Source of the DNA: an uncultured Lachnospiraceae bacterium
Lineage (GTDB): Bacteria > Bacillota > Clostridia > Lachnospirales > Lachnospiraceae
Assembly: GCA_934320895.1 (NCBI GenBank)
Contig: CAKRFY010000008.1
Coordinates: 24,881 to 88,880, forward strand
Direction of reading: 5' to 3'
DNA: 64,000 nucleotides
Position 1 is the stretch's first letter, and every line of letters begins with the position of its first letter. Positions 19,064 through 29,395 of this stretch are shown in pieces. Under the pieces are notes generated by a model. It was given only the letters and a program-made list of their open reading frames with translations. It had not been told where the DNA came from and did not search any database. Made by a program: the position numbers and the translations under genes.

Positions 19064-20071
19064 ATGAGTGATATGATTAAAGTAGTTGTTGATGCCATGG
19101 GTGGTGATAATGCGCCTGAAGCACCAATAAAAGGTGCGGTTGATGCGATTAATGAAAATGAGAAGATACATGTTGTGCTGGTAGGAAGAACTGATGACAT
19201 TAAGACAGAACTTGCCAAATACAATTATGATAAGGAACGCGTGTCTATTGTTCATGCAGATGATGTTATCGGATTCGATGAACCTCCGGTTATGGCAATA
19301 AGAAAAAAGAAAAATTCATCTATAGTTGTTGGTATGAATCTTGTTAAACATGGAGATGCAGATGCATTTGTATCAGCTGGAAGTACAGGAGCTATACTCG
19401 TTGGTGGCCAGTTTGTTGTGGGTAGAATCAAAGGCGTAGAGCGCTCGCCTCTCGCACCGCTTATTCCTACAGCAAAAGGGCCAGCACTTTTGATCGATTG
19501 TGGTGCCAATGTAGATGCAAGAGCATCACATCTTGTTCAGTTTGCAAAGATGGGTTCAATATATATGGAAAGAATTGTCGGCATAAAGGAGCCACGAGTT
19601 GCTATCGTAAATATTGGTGCTGAAGAGGAAAAGGGAAATATGCTTGTAAAGGAAACTTATCCTTTACTTAAAGAATGTAAGGATATTAATTTTATTGGAA
19701 GTATAGAGGCAAGAGATATTCCAAAAGGCAATGCAGATGTTATAGTCTGTGAAGCGTTTGTAGGTAATGTAATACTTAAATTATATGAAGGTCTTGCGGC
19801 AACGCTTCTTGGAAAAGTAAAAGAAGGTCTTATGTCAAGCCTTAGAAGTAAGATTGGAGCGCTTCTTATTAAACCGGCACTGAAATCAACACTTAAACAG
19901 TTTGATACATCGGATCAGGGTGGAGCTCCACTTCTTGGATTAAATGGTCTCGTGGTGAAAGCACATGGAAGTTCAACAAGTGTAGAAATAACACAGGCTA
20001 TAAGACAGTGCATACAGTTCAATGAAGAAAAGATAAATGAAAAAATAAAAGAAAATCTTATTATTGAATAG
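19064..20071 (+). CDS. plsX: Phosphate acyltransferase PlsX
   Basis: PlsX converts acyl-ACP to acyl-phosphate for PlsY-dependent phospholipid synthesis. The 335-residue protein begins with VVVDAMGGDNAPEA and contains SAGSTGAILVGG, IDCGANVD and the C-terminal GLNGLVVKAHGSS segment, all family signatures. It heads the plsX-acpP-rnc-smc-ftsY run, typical of Firmicutes. The ATG at 19064 follows a GAGG site. Confidence 0.97.
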   Translation: MSDMIKVVVDAMGGDNAPEAPIKGAVDAINENEKIHVVLVGRTDDIKTELAKYNYDKERVSIVHADDVIGFDEPPVMAIRKKKNSSIVVGMNLVKHGDADAFVSAGSTGAILVGGQFVVGRIKGVERSPLAPLIPTAKGPALLIDCGANVDARASHLVQFAKMGSIYMERIVGIKEPRVAIVNIGAEEEKGNMLVKETYPLLKECKDINFIGSIEARDIPKGNADVIVCEAFVGNVILKLYEGLAATLLGKVKEGLMSSLRSKIGALLIKPALKSTLKQFDTSDQGGAPLLGLNGLVVKAHGSSTSVEITQAIRQCIQFNEEKINEKIKENLIIE

Positions 20072-20081
20072 GTGGTGCTAT

Positions 20082-20300
20082 ATGGAATTCAAAAAACTTC
20101 AAAAAATAATTGCAGAGGTTTTGAACATTAGTGATACAGATATAGTTCAGGAAATGACATTTGTCGATGATCTTGGTGCAGATTCTCTTGAACTTTTTCA
20201 GATACTTATGGGAGTAGAAAAAGAGTTTGACATATCAGTAGACGAAGAAAAACTGAAAGATGTGGTTACAGTTGGGGATCTGCTGGAACTTATCTGTTAA
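20082..20300 (+). CDS. acpP: Acyl carrier protein
   Basis: This 72-residue acidic protein carries growing acyl chains on a 4'-phosphopantetheine arm. The attachment serine is in DDLGADSLEL. The frame could open at 20064, but the ATG at 20082 after GGTGGT gives the normal ACP length and start (MEFKKLQKIIAEVL). It lies between plsX and rnc, as in many Firmicutes. Confidence 0.95.
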   Translation: MEFKKLQKIIAEVLNISDTDIVQEMTFVDDLGADSLELFQILMGVEKEFDISVDEEKLKDVVTVGDLLELIC

Positions 20301-20346
20301 TAAATAAAGCGTCGTATACGATTGTGAAATGTTAGGAGTGTGCCTG

Positions 20347-21030
20347 ATGAAACAGGAAAAATTATTAGAGTTTCAGAAAAAAACAGGATATGAATTTAAA
20401 AATACGGATTTACTTATAACAGCGCTTACGCACAGTTCATATTCAAATGAGAACAGATTAAAAAAATATATGTGTAATGAGAGACTTGAATTTCTGGGGG
20501 ATGCTGTGCTGGAATTGGTATCGAGTGAGCAGATATATAAGGAAAACCCAACGAAACCAGAGGGTGATATGACACGGATCAGGGCTAGCTGGGTGTGTGA
20601 GCCTACACTTGCATTATGTGCAAGGGACATAGATCTTGGTGATTATGTTATGCTTGGAAGGGGAGAAGATCTGACAGGGGGAAGAGAGAGAGATTCTATA
20701 TTGTCAGATACACTTGAGGCGACTATAGGAGCAGTATATCTTGATGGCGGATTTGAAAAGGCTAGAGAATATATTGATAGACATATATTAAAGGATATAG
20801 AGAAGAAAAAACTTTTTTATGACAGTAAGACTATATTGCAGGAGATAGTTCAGGGAGAACATCTTGATATGGAATATGAACTTCTTAAGGAAGATGGACC
20901 AGATCACAATAAGTCTTTTACTGTTGCAGTGAATATAAATGGTGAAAGATTTACAACGGCTACTGGCAGAACGAAAAAGAAAGCAGAGCAGTCGGCTGCA
21001 TATCAGGCTATACTTAAACTTCACAAATAA
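20347..21030 (+). CDS. rnc: Ribonuclease III
   Basis: RNase III cleaves double-stranded RNA in rRNA precursors and mRNAs. The product (227 residues) has the signature NERLEFLGDAVLEL with the catalytic acidic residues, a second conserved segment (LSDTLEATIGAVYLDGG), and a C-terminal double-stranded RNA-binding domain ending TKKKAEQSAAYQAILK. The ATG at 20347 is 8 nt after AGGAG; the TTG at 20329 is less likely. Confidence 0.97.
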   Translation: MKQEKLLEFQKKTGYEFKNTDLLITALTHSSYSNENRLKKYMCNERLEFLGDAVLELVSSEQIYKENPTKPEGDMTRIRASWVCEPTLALCARDIDLGDYVMLGRGEDLTGGRERDSILSDTLEATIGAVYLDGGFEKAREYIDRHILKDIEKKKLFYDSKTILQEIVQGEHLDMEYELLKEDGPDHNKSFTVAVNINGERFTTATGRTKKKAEQSAAYQAILKLHK

Positions 21031-21049
21031 TTGATCAGGAGAACATTGG

Positions 21050-24000
21050 ATGTATTTAAAAAGCTTAGAGGTACATGGTTTTAAATCATTTGCGAATAAA
21101 TTGATATTTGAATTTCATGATGGTATAACTGCAATTGTAGGACCAAATGGCAGTGGTAAAAGTAATGTTGCTGATGCTGTCAGATGGGTGCTTGGAGAAC
21201 AGAGTGCGAAACAGCTTCGTGGAGCAAAAATGGAAGATGTGATTTTTGCGGGAACTCAGATGAGGAAACCACTTGGTTTTGCGTATGTGGCCATTACAAT
21301 AAGCAATGAGGATCATAAATTAAATGTTCCATATGAGGAAGTTAAGATAGCAAGGAGAGTTTACAGATCAGGTGAGAGTGAATATCTGTTAAATGGTGCA
21401 GCGTGCAGACTAAGGGATGTCCAGGAACTTTTGTTTGATACAGGTATCGGAAAAGAGGGATACTCGATAATCGGACAGGGACAGATAGATAAGATCCTTA
21501 GTGGAAAACCCGAGGAGAGACGTGAACTTTTTGATGAAGCGGCAGGAATAGTTAAATATAAGAGAAGAAAAGCTGCTGCACAGAAAAATCTTGAGGAAGA
21601 AAAACACAATCTTGAAAGAATAGAGGATATCCTTTCAGAGATAGAAAAGCAGGTAGGGCCTTTAGAAAAACAGGCAGGAAAAGCAAAACAGTATCTTACA
21701 CTTCGTGATGAATTAAGAACACATGATGTAAATATGTTTCTTATCGAGTACGACCGTATACATGATGAAGTAAAAGAATTTGAAGAAAAGCAGAGTATCG
21801 CAGAGAATGATCTTAAAAATGCCAATAGTGAGTATGAAAAGAGTAAGACTGAGTATGAAAAATTACAGACTGAACTTGATGAAAAGACAAAAAGTATAGA
21901 GGCTCATAAAGAAAACTTAAATTCTTCAAAGGTGATGCTAAATAACTGTGAAGGTGATATAAGACTTTTAAACGAAAAGATACATGGCATAAAACAGAGT
22001 GAAAATCATTACAAGAAAGCAATAGATGATTATAAACTCAGGATAGAAAAATATGATAACGAGTACAGACAGTACAGGCAGCAGAAAGAAGATAACAGCA
22101 AAAAAATAGAAGAAATAAATACTTTATCAGAAGAAAACAAAGAGTGTATCGAACAAAAAAAGAATGAAATCGCGGATATTGAAAGGTATATAAGTGAGGC
22201 ACAGGAGAAAAAACTTGCCGGCATAAATGCTGCTGCTGATGTAAAGAGTGAGGAATTAAAGTATAAAACTTTGCTTGAACAAAATAATATAAAAAGGGCA
22301 GAGCTTAATAAGAGAATACTTCAGAATAAATCGGAAACGGCTGTTCTTACTGAAAATATTGTTGATCATAAGAAAACTTATGACCAGGTAACTGAGAAGA
22401 TAAGTGCTATAGATGACACAGGAATTTCATTGCAGAATACATTTAATGAAACTAATATCGAAAATCAGAATATGCGCAGGGAATACAATGATATTCAGCA
22501 GAAATTTCATATAGAAAATTCAAGGCTCAATTCATTGAAAAATATGACTGAAAGATATGAGGGCTTTGGACAAAGTATAAAGCGTGTCATGGAAAGAAAA
22601 AAAGACACATCTGGAATAATAGGTGTAGTTGCTGATATCATACGAGTTAAAAAAGAGTATGAGGTTGCTGTTGAGACAGCACTTGGAGGAAGTATACAGA
22701 ATATTGTAACTGACAATGAGCAGACTGCAAAAAAGATGATAGAATATCTGAAAAAGAACAGATATGGACGAGCTACATTTTTGCCACTTACAAATATTCA
22801 TAAAAAAGCGGCAAATAATGCTGTAAATATAATGTCTGAAAAAGGTGTTATAGGGATGGCATCAAATCTTGTACTGGCAGAAGAAAAGTACAGTGAACTT
22901 GTAAATTATCTTCTTGGAAGGTTTATAGTTGTTGATAATATAGATAACGCTATTGCACTGGCGGCTAAATATCATCATACATTAAGGATCGTTACCACAG
23001 AGGGAGAACTTCTTAATCCAGGTGGTTCTATGTCTGGTGGTGCATTTAAAAACAATAACAATCTTCTTGGAAGGCGCAGGCAGATAAGCCAGCTTGAGGA
23101 AGCAGTTGCAGACTTAAAAGGACAGCTGAAAAAGTCAACAGAGGCAATAGAATCCGGTGAAAAAAGAATTGTTAAACTCAGAGAAAAGATAAATGCAAAT
23201 AACAAGGTAAAACAGGATTTTGTCGTTAAGCAAAATACAGCTAAAATAGGATATGAGCGTGCTGTTGCTGACTTGAAAAAGAGTGAAGAACAGCTTGAAC
23301 TTATCAGAATCGAAGGGATGAGAATCGAAGAGGATAAGGATAAGCTTAAGAATGTTATGGATGGTATCTCAGAAACTTTGAGCAGAAATGAGGATGAATC
23401 AAAAAGTTTTGATGAGAGTATAAACAGGCATCAGTCAGAGCTTGATGCTGTTAAAAAACAGCTTGAAGTATTAGAACAAAAAGAAGCTGAATTTACTGTT
23501 GAACTTACTTCTCTTACACAGAGTATCGGTTTTATTGGTGAAAATATAGTCCGTATTGAGCAGGGCAAAGCGCTGGTTATGGAACAGTTAGATCAGACTA
23601 TAGAGAATAGCAAAAATATTGATGGTCAGATAAAAGAGAAGAAAGATGAGATTTTAAGGACTGAAAACTTTATAAAAGATAAAAGGAAAGAAACTGACAG
23701 GTTAGAAAAACAGATTGAACAGGAAAATCTCGAAAGAGAGGAACTTTCAGGAAAAACAAAGACTTTCCTTGACAAAAGAGAAGAATTGTCAAAAAATATA
23801 AATGAACTGAAAATGGAATGTTTCAGGCTTTCAGGCAGAAAAGAGAAACTGACAGAGAGCATTGACAATTATACAAATTATATGTGGGAACAGTATGAAC
23901 TTACATATCATAGTGCGCTTTCGCTTAAAACTCAGACTGAAATTACTATGTCTGGCATGAAAGCAAAGATCAGTGAGATAAAGAAACAGATAAAATCACT

Positions 24001-24613
24001 TGGAGCCGTAAATGTTAATGCGATCGAACAGTATAAAGAGATATCGGAAAGATATGAACTTCTTACAACGCAGCATGATGACCTGATAGAAGCGTCACAG
24101 GTTCTTGAAAAGATTATAGAAGAGCTTGATGTTGAGATGAGAAAACAGTTTGAGGAACAATTTGCGGAAATAAAAAACAGATTTGACAAAGTATTTAAAG
24201 AATTATTTGGTGGCGGAAGAGGCACACTTGAACTTATGGAAGATGAGGATATTCTTACGGCTGGAATCAAGATAATCGCTCAGCCACCGGGAAAGAAACT
24301 TCAGAATATGATGCAGCTTTCGGGTGGTGAAAAAGCACTTACTGCGATTGCATTGTTGTTTGCAATACAGAGTTTAAAACCATCACCGTTTTGTATTCTT
24401 GATGAGATAGAGGCGGCACTTGATGATTCAAATGTAGGCAGATATGCGGATTATCTTCATAAACTTACAAAGGATACGCAGTTTATCGTTATTACACATA
24501 GAAGAGGAACAATGAATGCCGCAGATATCCTTTATGGAATTACAATGCAGGAAAAAGGTGTTTCGACACTTGTATCAGTGAGTCTGCTTGATGAAAAAGA
24601 TTTAAAAGATTGA
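21050..24613 (+). CDS. smc: Chromosome segregation ATPase SMC
   Basis: SMC is the condensin-type ATPase that organises the chromosome. The 1187-residue chain has the N-terminal Walker A loop GPNGSGKSN (31-39), long coiled-coil arms (about 170-500 and 680-1010), a hinge at about 510-670 (GFGQSIKRVM to GRRRQISQLE), the ABC signature LSGGEKAL near 1090 and Walker B CILDEIEAALDD near 1115. Its length is full for the family. The partners ScpA and ScpB are not in this window. It is 19 nt after rnc and 19 nt before ftsY. Confidence 0.98.
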   Translation: MYLKSLEVHGFKSFANKLIFEFHDGITAIVGPNGSGKSNVADAVRWVLGEQSAKQLRGAKMEDVIFAGTQMRKPLGFAYVAITISNEDHKLNVPYEEVKIARRVYRSGESEYLLNGAACRLRDVQELLFDTGIGKEGYSIIGQGQIDKILSGKPEERRELFDEAAGIVKYKRRKAAAQKNLEEEKHNLERIEDILSEIEKQVGPLEKQAGKAKQYLTLRDELRTHDVNMFLIEYDRIHDEVKEFEEKQSIAENDLKNANSEYEKSKTEYEKLQTELDEKTKSIEAHKENLNSSKVMLNNCEGDIRLLNEKIHGIKQSENHYKKAIDDYKLRIEKYDNEYRQYRQQKEDNSKKIEEINTLSEENKECIEQKKNEIADIERYISEAQEKKLAGINAAADVKSEELKYKTLLEQNNIKRAELNKRILQNKSETAVLTENIVDHKKTYDQVTEKISAIDDTGISLQNTFNETNIENQNMRREYNDIQQKFHIENSRLNSLKNMTERYEGFGQSIKRVMERKKDTSGIIGVVADIIRVKKEYEVAVETALGGSIQNIVTDNEQTAKKMIEYLKKNRYGRATFLPLTNIHKKAANNAVNIMSEKGVIGMASNLVLAEEKYSELVNYLLGRFIVVDNIDNAIALAAKYHHTLRIVTTEGELLNPGGSMSGGAFKNNNNLLGRRRQISQLEEAVADLKGQLKKSTEAIESGEKRIVKLREKINANNKVKQDFVVKQNTAKIGYERAVADLKKSEEQLELIRIEGMRIEEDKDKLKNVMDGISETLSRNEDESKSFDESINRHQSELDAVKKQLEVLEQKEAEFTVELTSLTQSIGFIGENIVRIEQGKALVMEQLDQTIENSKNIDGQIKEKKDEILRTENFIKDKRKETDRLEKQIEQENLEREELSGKTKTFLDKREELSKNINELKMECFRLSGRKEKLTESIDNYTNYMWEQYELTYHSALSLKTQTEITMSGMKAKISEIKKQIKSLGAVNVNAIEQYKEISERYELLTTQHDDLIEASQVLEKIIEELDVEMRKQFEEQFAEIKNRFDKVFKELFGGGRGTLELMEDEDILTAGIKIIAQPPGKKLQNMMQLSGGEKALTAIALLFAIQSLKPSPFCILDEIEAALDDSNVGRYADYLHKLTKDTQFIVITHRRGTMNAADILYGITMQEKGVSTLVSVSLLDEKDLKD

Positions 24614-24632
24614 TATTAAAGATGGAGGAATT

Positions 24633-26141
24633 ATGTGGGAAAGTATAAAGAATAAATTTAGAAGAAAAAAACATGTTGAAGAGGAAACGGTTCAAGAGTC
24701 TGTTGTTAGTGAGGAAAAACAGAGCGTTGAGGTTGAAAATACACTAAATGAAGAATATGGACAGCCAGAAAGTAATGCTGTGGAGACAGTTTATCATAAT
24801 GAAAAGACTGATAATACAGATAGTGAAATATCAGGAGCAGCAACATATACAGATGTTCATATGGAAAGTGAGATTGATGAGAATAAGGGCAGCGATACTG
24901 CTCATGTTCAGGGAATGGTTGAAAATACAGTTGAACCTCAAAAATCTGACAACATAGTAACTGAAGATATTGTGACTGATGATACTTCTGATAAAGATGC
25001 AGATGCAGGGGATATTAGATCTGGCAATGATAATAGTGAAGCTAAAGTAGAGGTAGAGGAACAGAAAGAAAAGCATGATAATGAACACGAACCTGATCTT
25101 TCAGCAGAATTGGATGAAATTGAGCCTGAACACAAACAGGAAGAAATTGAGCCTGAGTCAGAGAAACTTGAAGATGGAGTTGAGATTTCTGAGGAGACAA
25201 AGCCTAAAAAAACTAAAAAGAGAGGCTTTTTTGGGAAGCTTATAGATGGTCTTACAAAAACAAGAGATAGTTTTGTTTCAGGTCTTGAAAGTGTATTTAG
25301 TGGATTTTCTGAGATTGATGATGATTTTTATGAGGAACTTGAAGAAGTCCTTATAATGGCTGATATAGGTGTTGTCACAACGGAAAAGATTATTGAAAAT
25401 CTTAAGGAAAAGGTTAAAGAAAACAAGATAAAAGAGGTTGCTGTGTGCAGACAGCTTCTTATAGATTCGATAAAGGAACAGATGCGTGTGCATGATGATG
25501 CGTATGATTTTGAAAATAAGAAATCAGTAGTCATGCTTATTGGAGTAAACGGTGTCGGAAAGACAACATCTGTTGGAAAACTTGCATCACAGTTTAAGGC
25601 AGATGGTAAGAAAGTCATACTCGCGGCAGCAGATACATTCAGGGCAGCGGCTATCGAGCAGCTTACTGAATGGTCAAACAGAGCAGGGGTAGAACTTATT
25701 GCAGGTCAGGAAGGCGGAGATCCGGCGGCAGTTGTATATGATGCGGTAAATGCTGCAAAAGCAAGAAATGCAGATATACTTATATGCGACACGGCAGGAC
25801 GACTTCACAATAAGAAAAATCTTATGGAGGAGTTAAAAAAGATAAATAGGATCGTGGAGAGAGAATATCCTGACGCATATAGAGAGACATTTGTTGTACT
25901 TGATGGAACAACAGGTCAGAATGCGCTTGCACAGGCAAAACAGTTTAGTCAGGTTGCTGATATTACAGGAATAATTCTTACAAAACTTGACGGAACAGCA
26001 AAAGGTGGTATTGCTATCGCTATTCAGTCGGAAATGAACATTCCGGTTAAATATATAGGTATTGGTGAGCATATTGAGGATTTACAGAAATTTGATGCAG
26101 ATGCATTTGTAGATGCACTGTTTGAATCAAAACCAGAATGA
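24633..26141 (+). CDS. ftsY: Signal recognition particle receptor FtsY
   Basis: FtsY is the SRP receptor GTPase that delivers ribosomes to the translocon. The 502-residue protein has a long acidic N-terminal domain (about 1-185, rich in Glu and Asp), a basic linker PKKTKKRGFFGKL that could contact membrane, the four-helix N domain, and the G domain with GVNGVGKTTSVGKLA (G1), DTFRAAA, DTAGRLHNK (G3) and TKLDGTAKGG (G4). The acidic extension is longer than in B. subtilis FtsY and closer to the E. coli layout. Confidence 0.97.
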   Translation: MWESIKNKFRRKKHVEEETVQESVVSEEKQSVEVENTLNEEYGQPESNAVETVYHNEKTDNTDSEISGAATYTDVHMESEIDENKGSDTAHVQGMVENTVEPQKSDNIVTEDIVTDDTSDKDADAGDIRSGNDNSEAKVEVEEQKEKHDNEHEPDLSAELDEIEPEHKQEEIEPESEKLEDGVEISEETKPKKTKKRGFFGKLIDGLTKTRDSFVSGLESVFSGFSEIDDDFYEELEEVLIMADIGVVTTEKIIENLKEKVKENKIKEVAVCRQLLIDSIKEQMRVHDDAYDFENKKSVVMLIGVNGVGKTTSVGKLASQFKADGKKVILAAADTFRAAAIEQLTEWSNRAGVELIAGQEGGDPAAVVYDAVNAAKARNADILICDTAGRLHNKKNLMEELKKINRIVEREYPDAYRETFVVLDGTTGQNALAQAKQFSQVADITGIILTKLDGTAKGGIAIAIQSEMNIPVKYIGIGEHIEDLQKFDADAFVDALFESKPE

Positions 26142-26162
26142 AATTGAAGGGGGCAGATAATA

Positions 26163-27383
26163 ATGTTGACATTAGAGAAATTTGAAGAGGCATCAGAAAA
26201 GGTAAAAGAGGTCGTACTGCCGACGAACCTTATCTACAGTGAGTATTTTTCAGAGCAGACAGGAAATAAAGTTTATTTTAAGCCTGAGAATATGCAGTAT
26301 ACAGGAGCTTACAAAGTAAGAGGAGCTTACTATAAAATAAGTACACTCTCAGAGGAAGAAAGAGAAAAGGGTCTTGTAACAGCATCCGCAGGAAATCATG
26401 CTCAGGGTGTTGCCTATGCAGCAAAACTTTATGGTGTTCCTGCTACAGTAGTTATGCCTACAACTACTCCGCTTATTAAAGTAAATAGAACAAAAGGTTA
26501 TGGAGCTAAGGTAGTTCTTCATGGTTCTGTTTATGATGAGGCATGCCAGTATGCTCTTGAGCTTGCCAAAAAAGAAGGAGCAACATTTGTTCATCCTTTC
26601 AATGATGAAGTTGTAGCTACAGGACAGGGTACGATAGCGATGGAGATTTTTAAGGAGCTTCCTACAGTAGATATTATCCTTGTTCCAATCGGAGGTGGCG
26701 GACTTGCAGCAGGAGTTTCAACACTTGCAAAACTCTTAAATCCAAATATAAAGGTAATAGGTGTTGAACCGGCAGGTGCAAGCTGTATGAAAGCTTCTTT
26801 AGATGCTGGAAAAGTAGTCACACTTCCAAATGTTGATACTATTGCAGATGGTACAGCAGTAAAGACACCGGGAGATATTGTATTCCCATATATACAGAAA
26901 AATATTGATGAGATAATAGCAGTAGACGATCATGAACTTATCGTAAACTTCTTAGATATGATGGAAAATCATAAGATGCTTGTTGAAAATTCTGGTCTTC
27001 TTACAGTTGCAGCACTTAAACATCTTGATTGCAAGGGCAAAAAGATTGTTTCAATATTAAGCGGTGGAAATATGGATGTTATAACACTTTCTTCTGTTGT
27101 GCAGCATGGTCTTATCGAGAGAGGAAGAGTATTTACCGTATCAGTGCAGCTTCCTGACAGACCGGGCGAACTTGTAAATGTTGCAAGTGTCATCGCAAAA
27201 CTGAAAGGAAATGTAATAAGACTTGAGCATAACCAGTTTGTAAGTATAAACAGAAATTCTGCCGTTGAACTCAGGATCACGCTTGAAGCGTTTGGTCATG
27301 ATCATAAAAAGGAGATCATTGAAGCTTTAAGAAAGCATGGATATGATCCTAAAGAGGAGAGTCCGACAGGATTATACGAATAA
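26163..27383 (+). CDS. ilvA: Threonine ammonia-lyase with ACT domain
   Basis: This PLP enzyme deaminates threonine to 2-oxobutyrate, the first step to isoleucine or a catabolic step. The 406-residue protein has the PLP lysine in YTGAYKVRGAYYK (family consensus SFKxRGA), the SAGNHAQGVAYAA loop, the phosphate-binding GGGGLAAG, and a single C-terminal ACT-like domain (about 325-400, FTVSVQLPDRPGEL). This medium-length form occurs in both biosynthetic and catabolic roles, so the symbol is given by homology only. It is followed by a palindromic repeat and hisZ. Confidence 0.92.
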   Translation: MLTLEKFEEASEKVKEVVLPTNLIYSEYFSEQTGNKVYFKPENMQYTGAYKVRGAYYKISTLSEEEREKGLVTASAGNHAQGVAYAAKLYGVPATVVMPTTTPLIKVNRTKGYGAKVVLHGSVYDEACQYALELAKKEGATFVHPFNDEVVATGQGTIAMEIFKELPTVDIILVPIGGGGLAAGVSTLAKLLNPNIKVIGVEPAGASCMKASLDAGKVVTLPNVDTIADGTAVKTPGDIVFPYIQKNIDEIIAVDDHELIVNFLDMMENHKMLVENSGLLTVAALKHLDCKGKKIVSILSGGNMDVITLSSVVQHGLIERGRVFTVSVQLPDRPGELVNVASVIAKLKGNVIRLEHNQFVSINRNSAVELRITLEAFGHDHKKEIIEALRKHGYDPKEESPTGLYE

Positions 27384-27394
27384 GAATTTAACAC

Positions 27395-27445
27395 TATCAA
27401 GCGGGTAGCATAGTGGATCGCGAATATCCGCTTTAATGCTTGATA
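27395..27445 (+). repeat. Dispersed palindromic repeat, copy 1 (hisZ leader)
   Basis: Outer arms TATCAAGC (27395-27402) and GCTTGATA (27438-27445) enclose an inner stem AGTGGAT (27412-27418) / ATCCGCT (27426-27432) with the 7-nt loop CGCGAAT. The inner hairpin and the CGAATATCCGCT core recur at 32.8, 36.0 and 42.7 kb. The element ends 22 nt before the hisZ start codon. Confidence 0.7.
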
Positions 27446-27467
27446 AAATAAGAATCGGAGGTTTAGA

Positions 27468-28718
27468 ATGAGTCAGTTTAAAAATGCAGCAGATTATATA
27501 GGTAGTGAGTTACTACATACACCTGGCGGAGTCAGGGATACTTACGGTGTGGAGTGTGAAAATAAGTTGGATGTAGCCGGAAAGGTACATGATGTTATGA
27601 AGTCCTATGGCTTTGATGATATCCAGACTCCTACATTTGAATATTTTGATATATTCAGTAAAGAAAGAGGAACGGCATCTTCCAAAGATATGTTTAAGTT
27701 CTTTGACAGAGGAAACAATACACTTGTATTAAGACCAGATATGACACCTCCGATCGCAAGATGTGTTGCTAAGTATTACAGGGAAGAACAAATGCAGGTT
27801 CGTCTCTGCTATACAGCAAATACATTTGTAAATACAGATCCATATAAAGGAAAGCTTCAGGAGGTAACACAGGTAGGTGCAGAACTTTTTGGTGATGCAA
27901 GTTCCGATGCAGATGCAGAGATGATAGCACTTACTGTTGAGAGTCTTTTAAGCAGTGGTCTTAAGAGATTTCAGCTTGAAATAGGACATGCGGATCTGTT
28001 CAGGGGAATTGTTGAGGAAGCAGGCTTTAAACCTGAGGAGACAGAGAAACTTCATGAGCTTATTGAGAGCAAAAATTTCTTTGGTGTTGAAGATCTGCTT
28101 GATAATCTGACTGTATCAGAAGGACTTAAAGAAGTGATATTAAAACTTCCGGATCTTTTAGATGATTTTGACGAGGCTGCCAGCTTTATAAAAGAGCGTT
28201 GCAAAAATGACAGAGTTTTAAAAGCTCTTGACAGACTTGCTAAGCTTGATAATATATTAAAAATATATGGATTTACTGATTATGTTACGATAGATCTTAG
28301 TATGCTCAGCCATTACAGCTATTATACAGGTGTTATTTTTAGAGCGTATACATATGGTACTGGTGAAGCGGTTGCAACTGGAGGACGTTATGATGGTCTT
28401 GTCGGACAGTTTGGAAAAGATACGCCTGCCATAGGTCTTGCAATTGTGTTAGACCAGCTTATGCTTGCGCTTACAAGACAGGATATACTTGACAAAAAAC
28501 TTGTATCAGGATGTATTCTTCTTTATCCTAAAGAGCTTCGAGGGGAAGCTATAAATAAGGCTGCTACACTTAGAAAAGCAGGAGAGAATGTACAGCTTGT
28601 ACGCAAGTCTTCTCAGAAAGATATTGAAATGTACAAAGAATATGCTAAGAGAATGAATAAAGAAAAACTGTTATATTTAAAAGATAAGACAGTTGTTGAG
28701 GAGATAACATTCAAATAG
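27468..28718 (+). CDS. hisZ: ATP phosphoribosyltransferase regulatory subunit HisZ
   Basis: HisZ is a histidyl-tRNA-synthetase-like protein without aminoacylation activity that binds short-form HisG and makes it feedback-sensitive to histidine. The 416-residue protein has class II synthetase core motifs (TPTFEYFDIFSKE, LRPDMTPPIARC, motif-3-like ATGGRYDGLVG). It is directly upstream of a short hisG, the expected pairing. The start ATG at 27468 follows CGGAGG. Confidence 0.95.
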   Translation: MSQFKNAADYIGSELLHTPGGVRDTYGVECENKLDVAGKVHDVMKSYGFDDIQTPTFEYFDIFSKERGTASSKDMFKFFDRGNNTLVLRPDMTPPIARCVAKYYREEQMQVRLCYTANTFVNTDPYKGKLQEVTQVGAELFGDASSDADAEMIALTVESLLSSGLKRFQLEIGHADLFRGIVEEAGFKPEETEKLHELIESKNFFGVEDLLDNLTVSEGLKEVILKLPDLLDDFDEAASFIKERCKNDRVLKALDRLAKLDNILKIYGFTDYVTIDLSMLSHYSYYTGVIFRAYTYGTGEAVATGGRYDGLVGQFGKDTPAIGLAIVLDQLMLALTRQDILDKKLVSGCILLYPKELRGEAINKAATLRKAGENVQLVRKSSQKDIEMYKEYAKRMNKEKLLYLKDKTVVEEITFK

Positions 28719-28727
28719 GAGGGACAT

Positions 28728-29372
28728 ATGGAATATATAACATTTGCATTGGCAAAAGGAAGACTTGCAAAGCATACATTAAGTCTTTTAGAGAAAATCG
28801 GAATTACATGTGAGGAAATGAAGGATGAAAAGACAAGAAAACTTATATTTGTAAATGAGGAACTTGGATTTAAGTTTTTCCTCTCGAAAGCGTCTGACGT
28901 TCCTACATATGTTGAACTTGGAGCAGCAGATATAGGAGTTGTAGGTAAAGATACGATCCTTGAGGCTGGCAGAAAGCTTTATGAAGTGTTAGACTTAAAT
29001 TGTGGAAAGTGCCGTATGTGCGTGGCAGGACCAGCAAGTGCAAGTGAAAAGCTAAACGATGGTTCGCTTATAAGAGTTGCAAGTAAATATCCTGGAATTG
29101 CAAAGGACTATTTTTATAATAAAAAACATCAGACAGTTGAGATAATAAAACTTAATGGTTCAGTAGAGCTTGCACCTATAGTAGGACTTTCAGAAGTTAT
29201 CGTTGATATCGTTGAAACAGGTTCTACATTAAGGGAGAATGGCCTTGAAGTATTAGAGGAGATATGTCCTTTATCCGCAAGAGTAGTAGTAAATGAAGTG
29301 AGCATGAAGATGCAGCACGAGAGGATAACTAAACTTATCCGTGATCTTAAAAAAGTTATACCTGATGACTAA
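28728..29372 (+). CDS. hisG: ATP phosphoribosyltransferase catalytic subunit HisG, short form
   Basis: HisG catalyses the first step of histidine synthesis, joining ATP and PRPP. At 214 residues it is the short form that lacks the regulatory C-terminal domain and needs HisZ. Motifs include FALAKGRLAKH at the start and VDIVETGSTLRENGLEV, the PRPP-binding loop. It begins 9 nt after hisZ. Confidence 0.97.
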   Translation: MEYITFALAKGRLAKHTLSLLEKIGITCEEMKDEKTRKLIFVNEELGFKFFLSKASDVPTYVELGAADIGVVGKDTILEAGRKLYEVLDLNCGKCRMCVAGPASASEKLNDGSLIRVASKYPGIAKDYFYNKKHQTVEIIKLNGSVELAPIVGLSEVIVDIVETGSTLRENGLEVLEEICPLSARVVVNEVSMKMQHERITKLIRDLKKVIPDD

Positions 29373-29395
29373 AAAGATAAATGAGGGAGGCAGCC

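Noticed and set aside
27395..27467. T-box or histidine-responsive leader before hisZ
   Set aside because: No T-box antiterminator consensus, no specifier loop, and the same element stands before unrelated genes.
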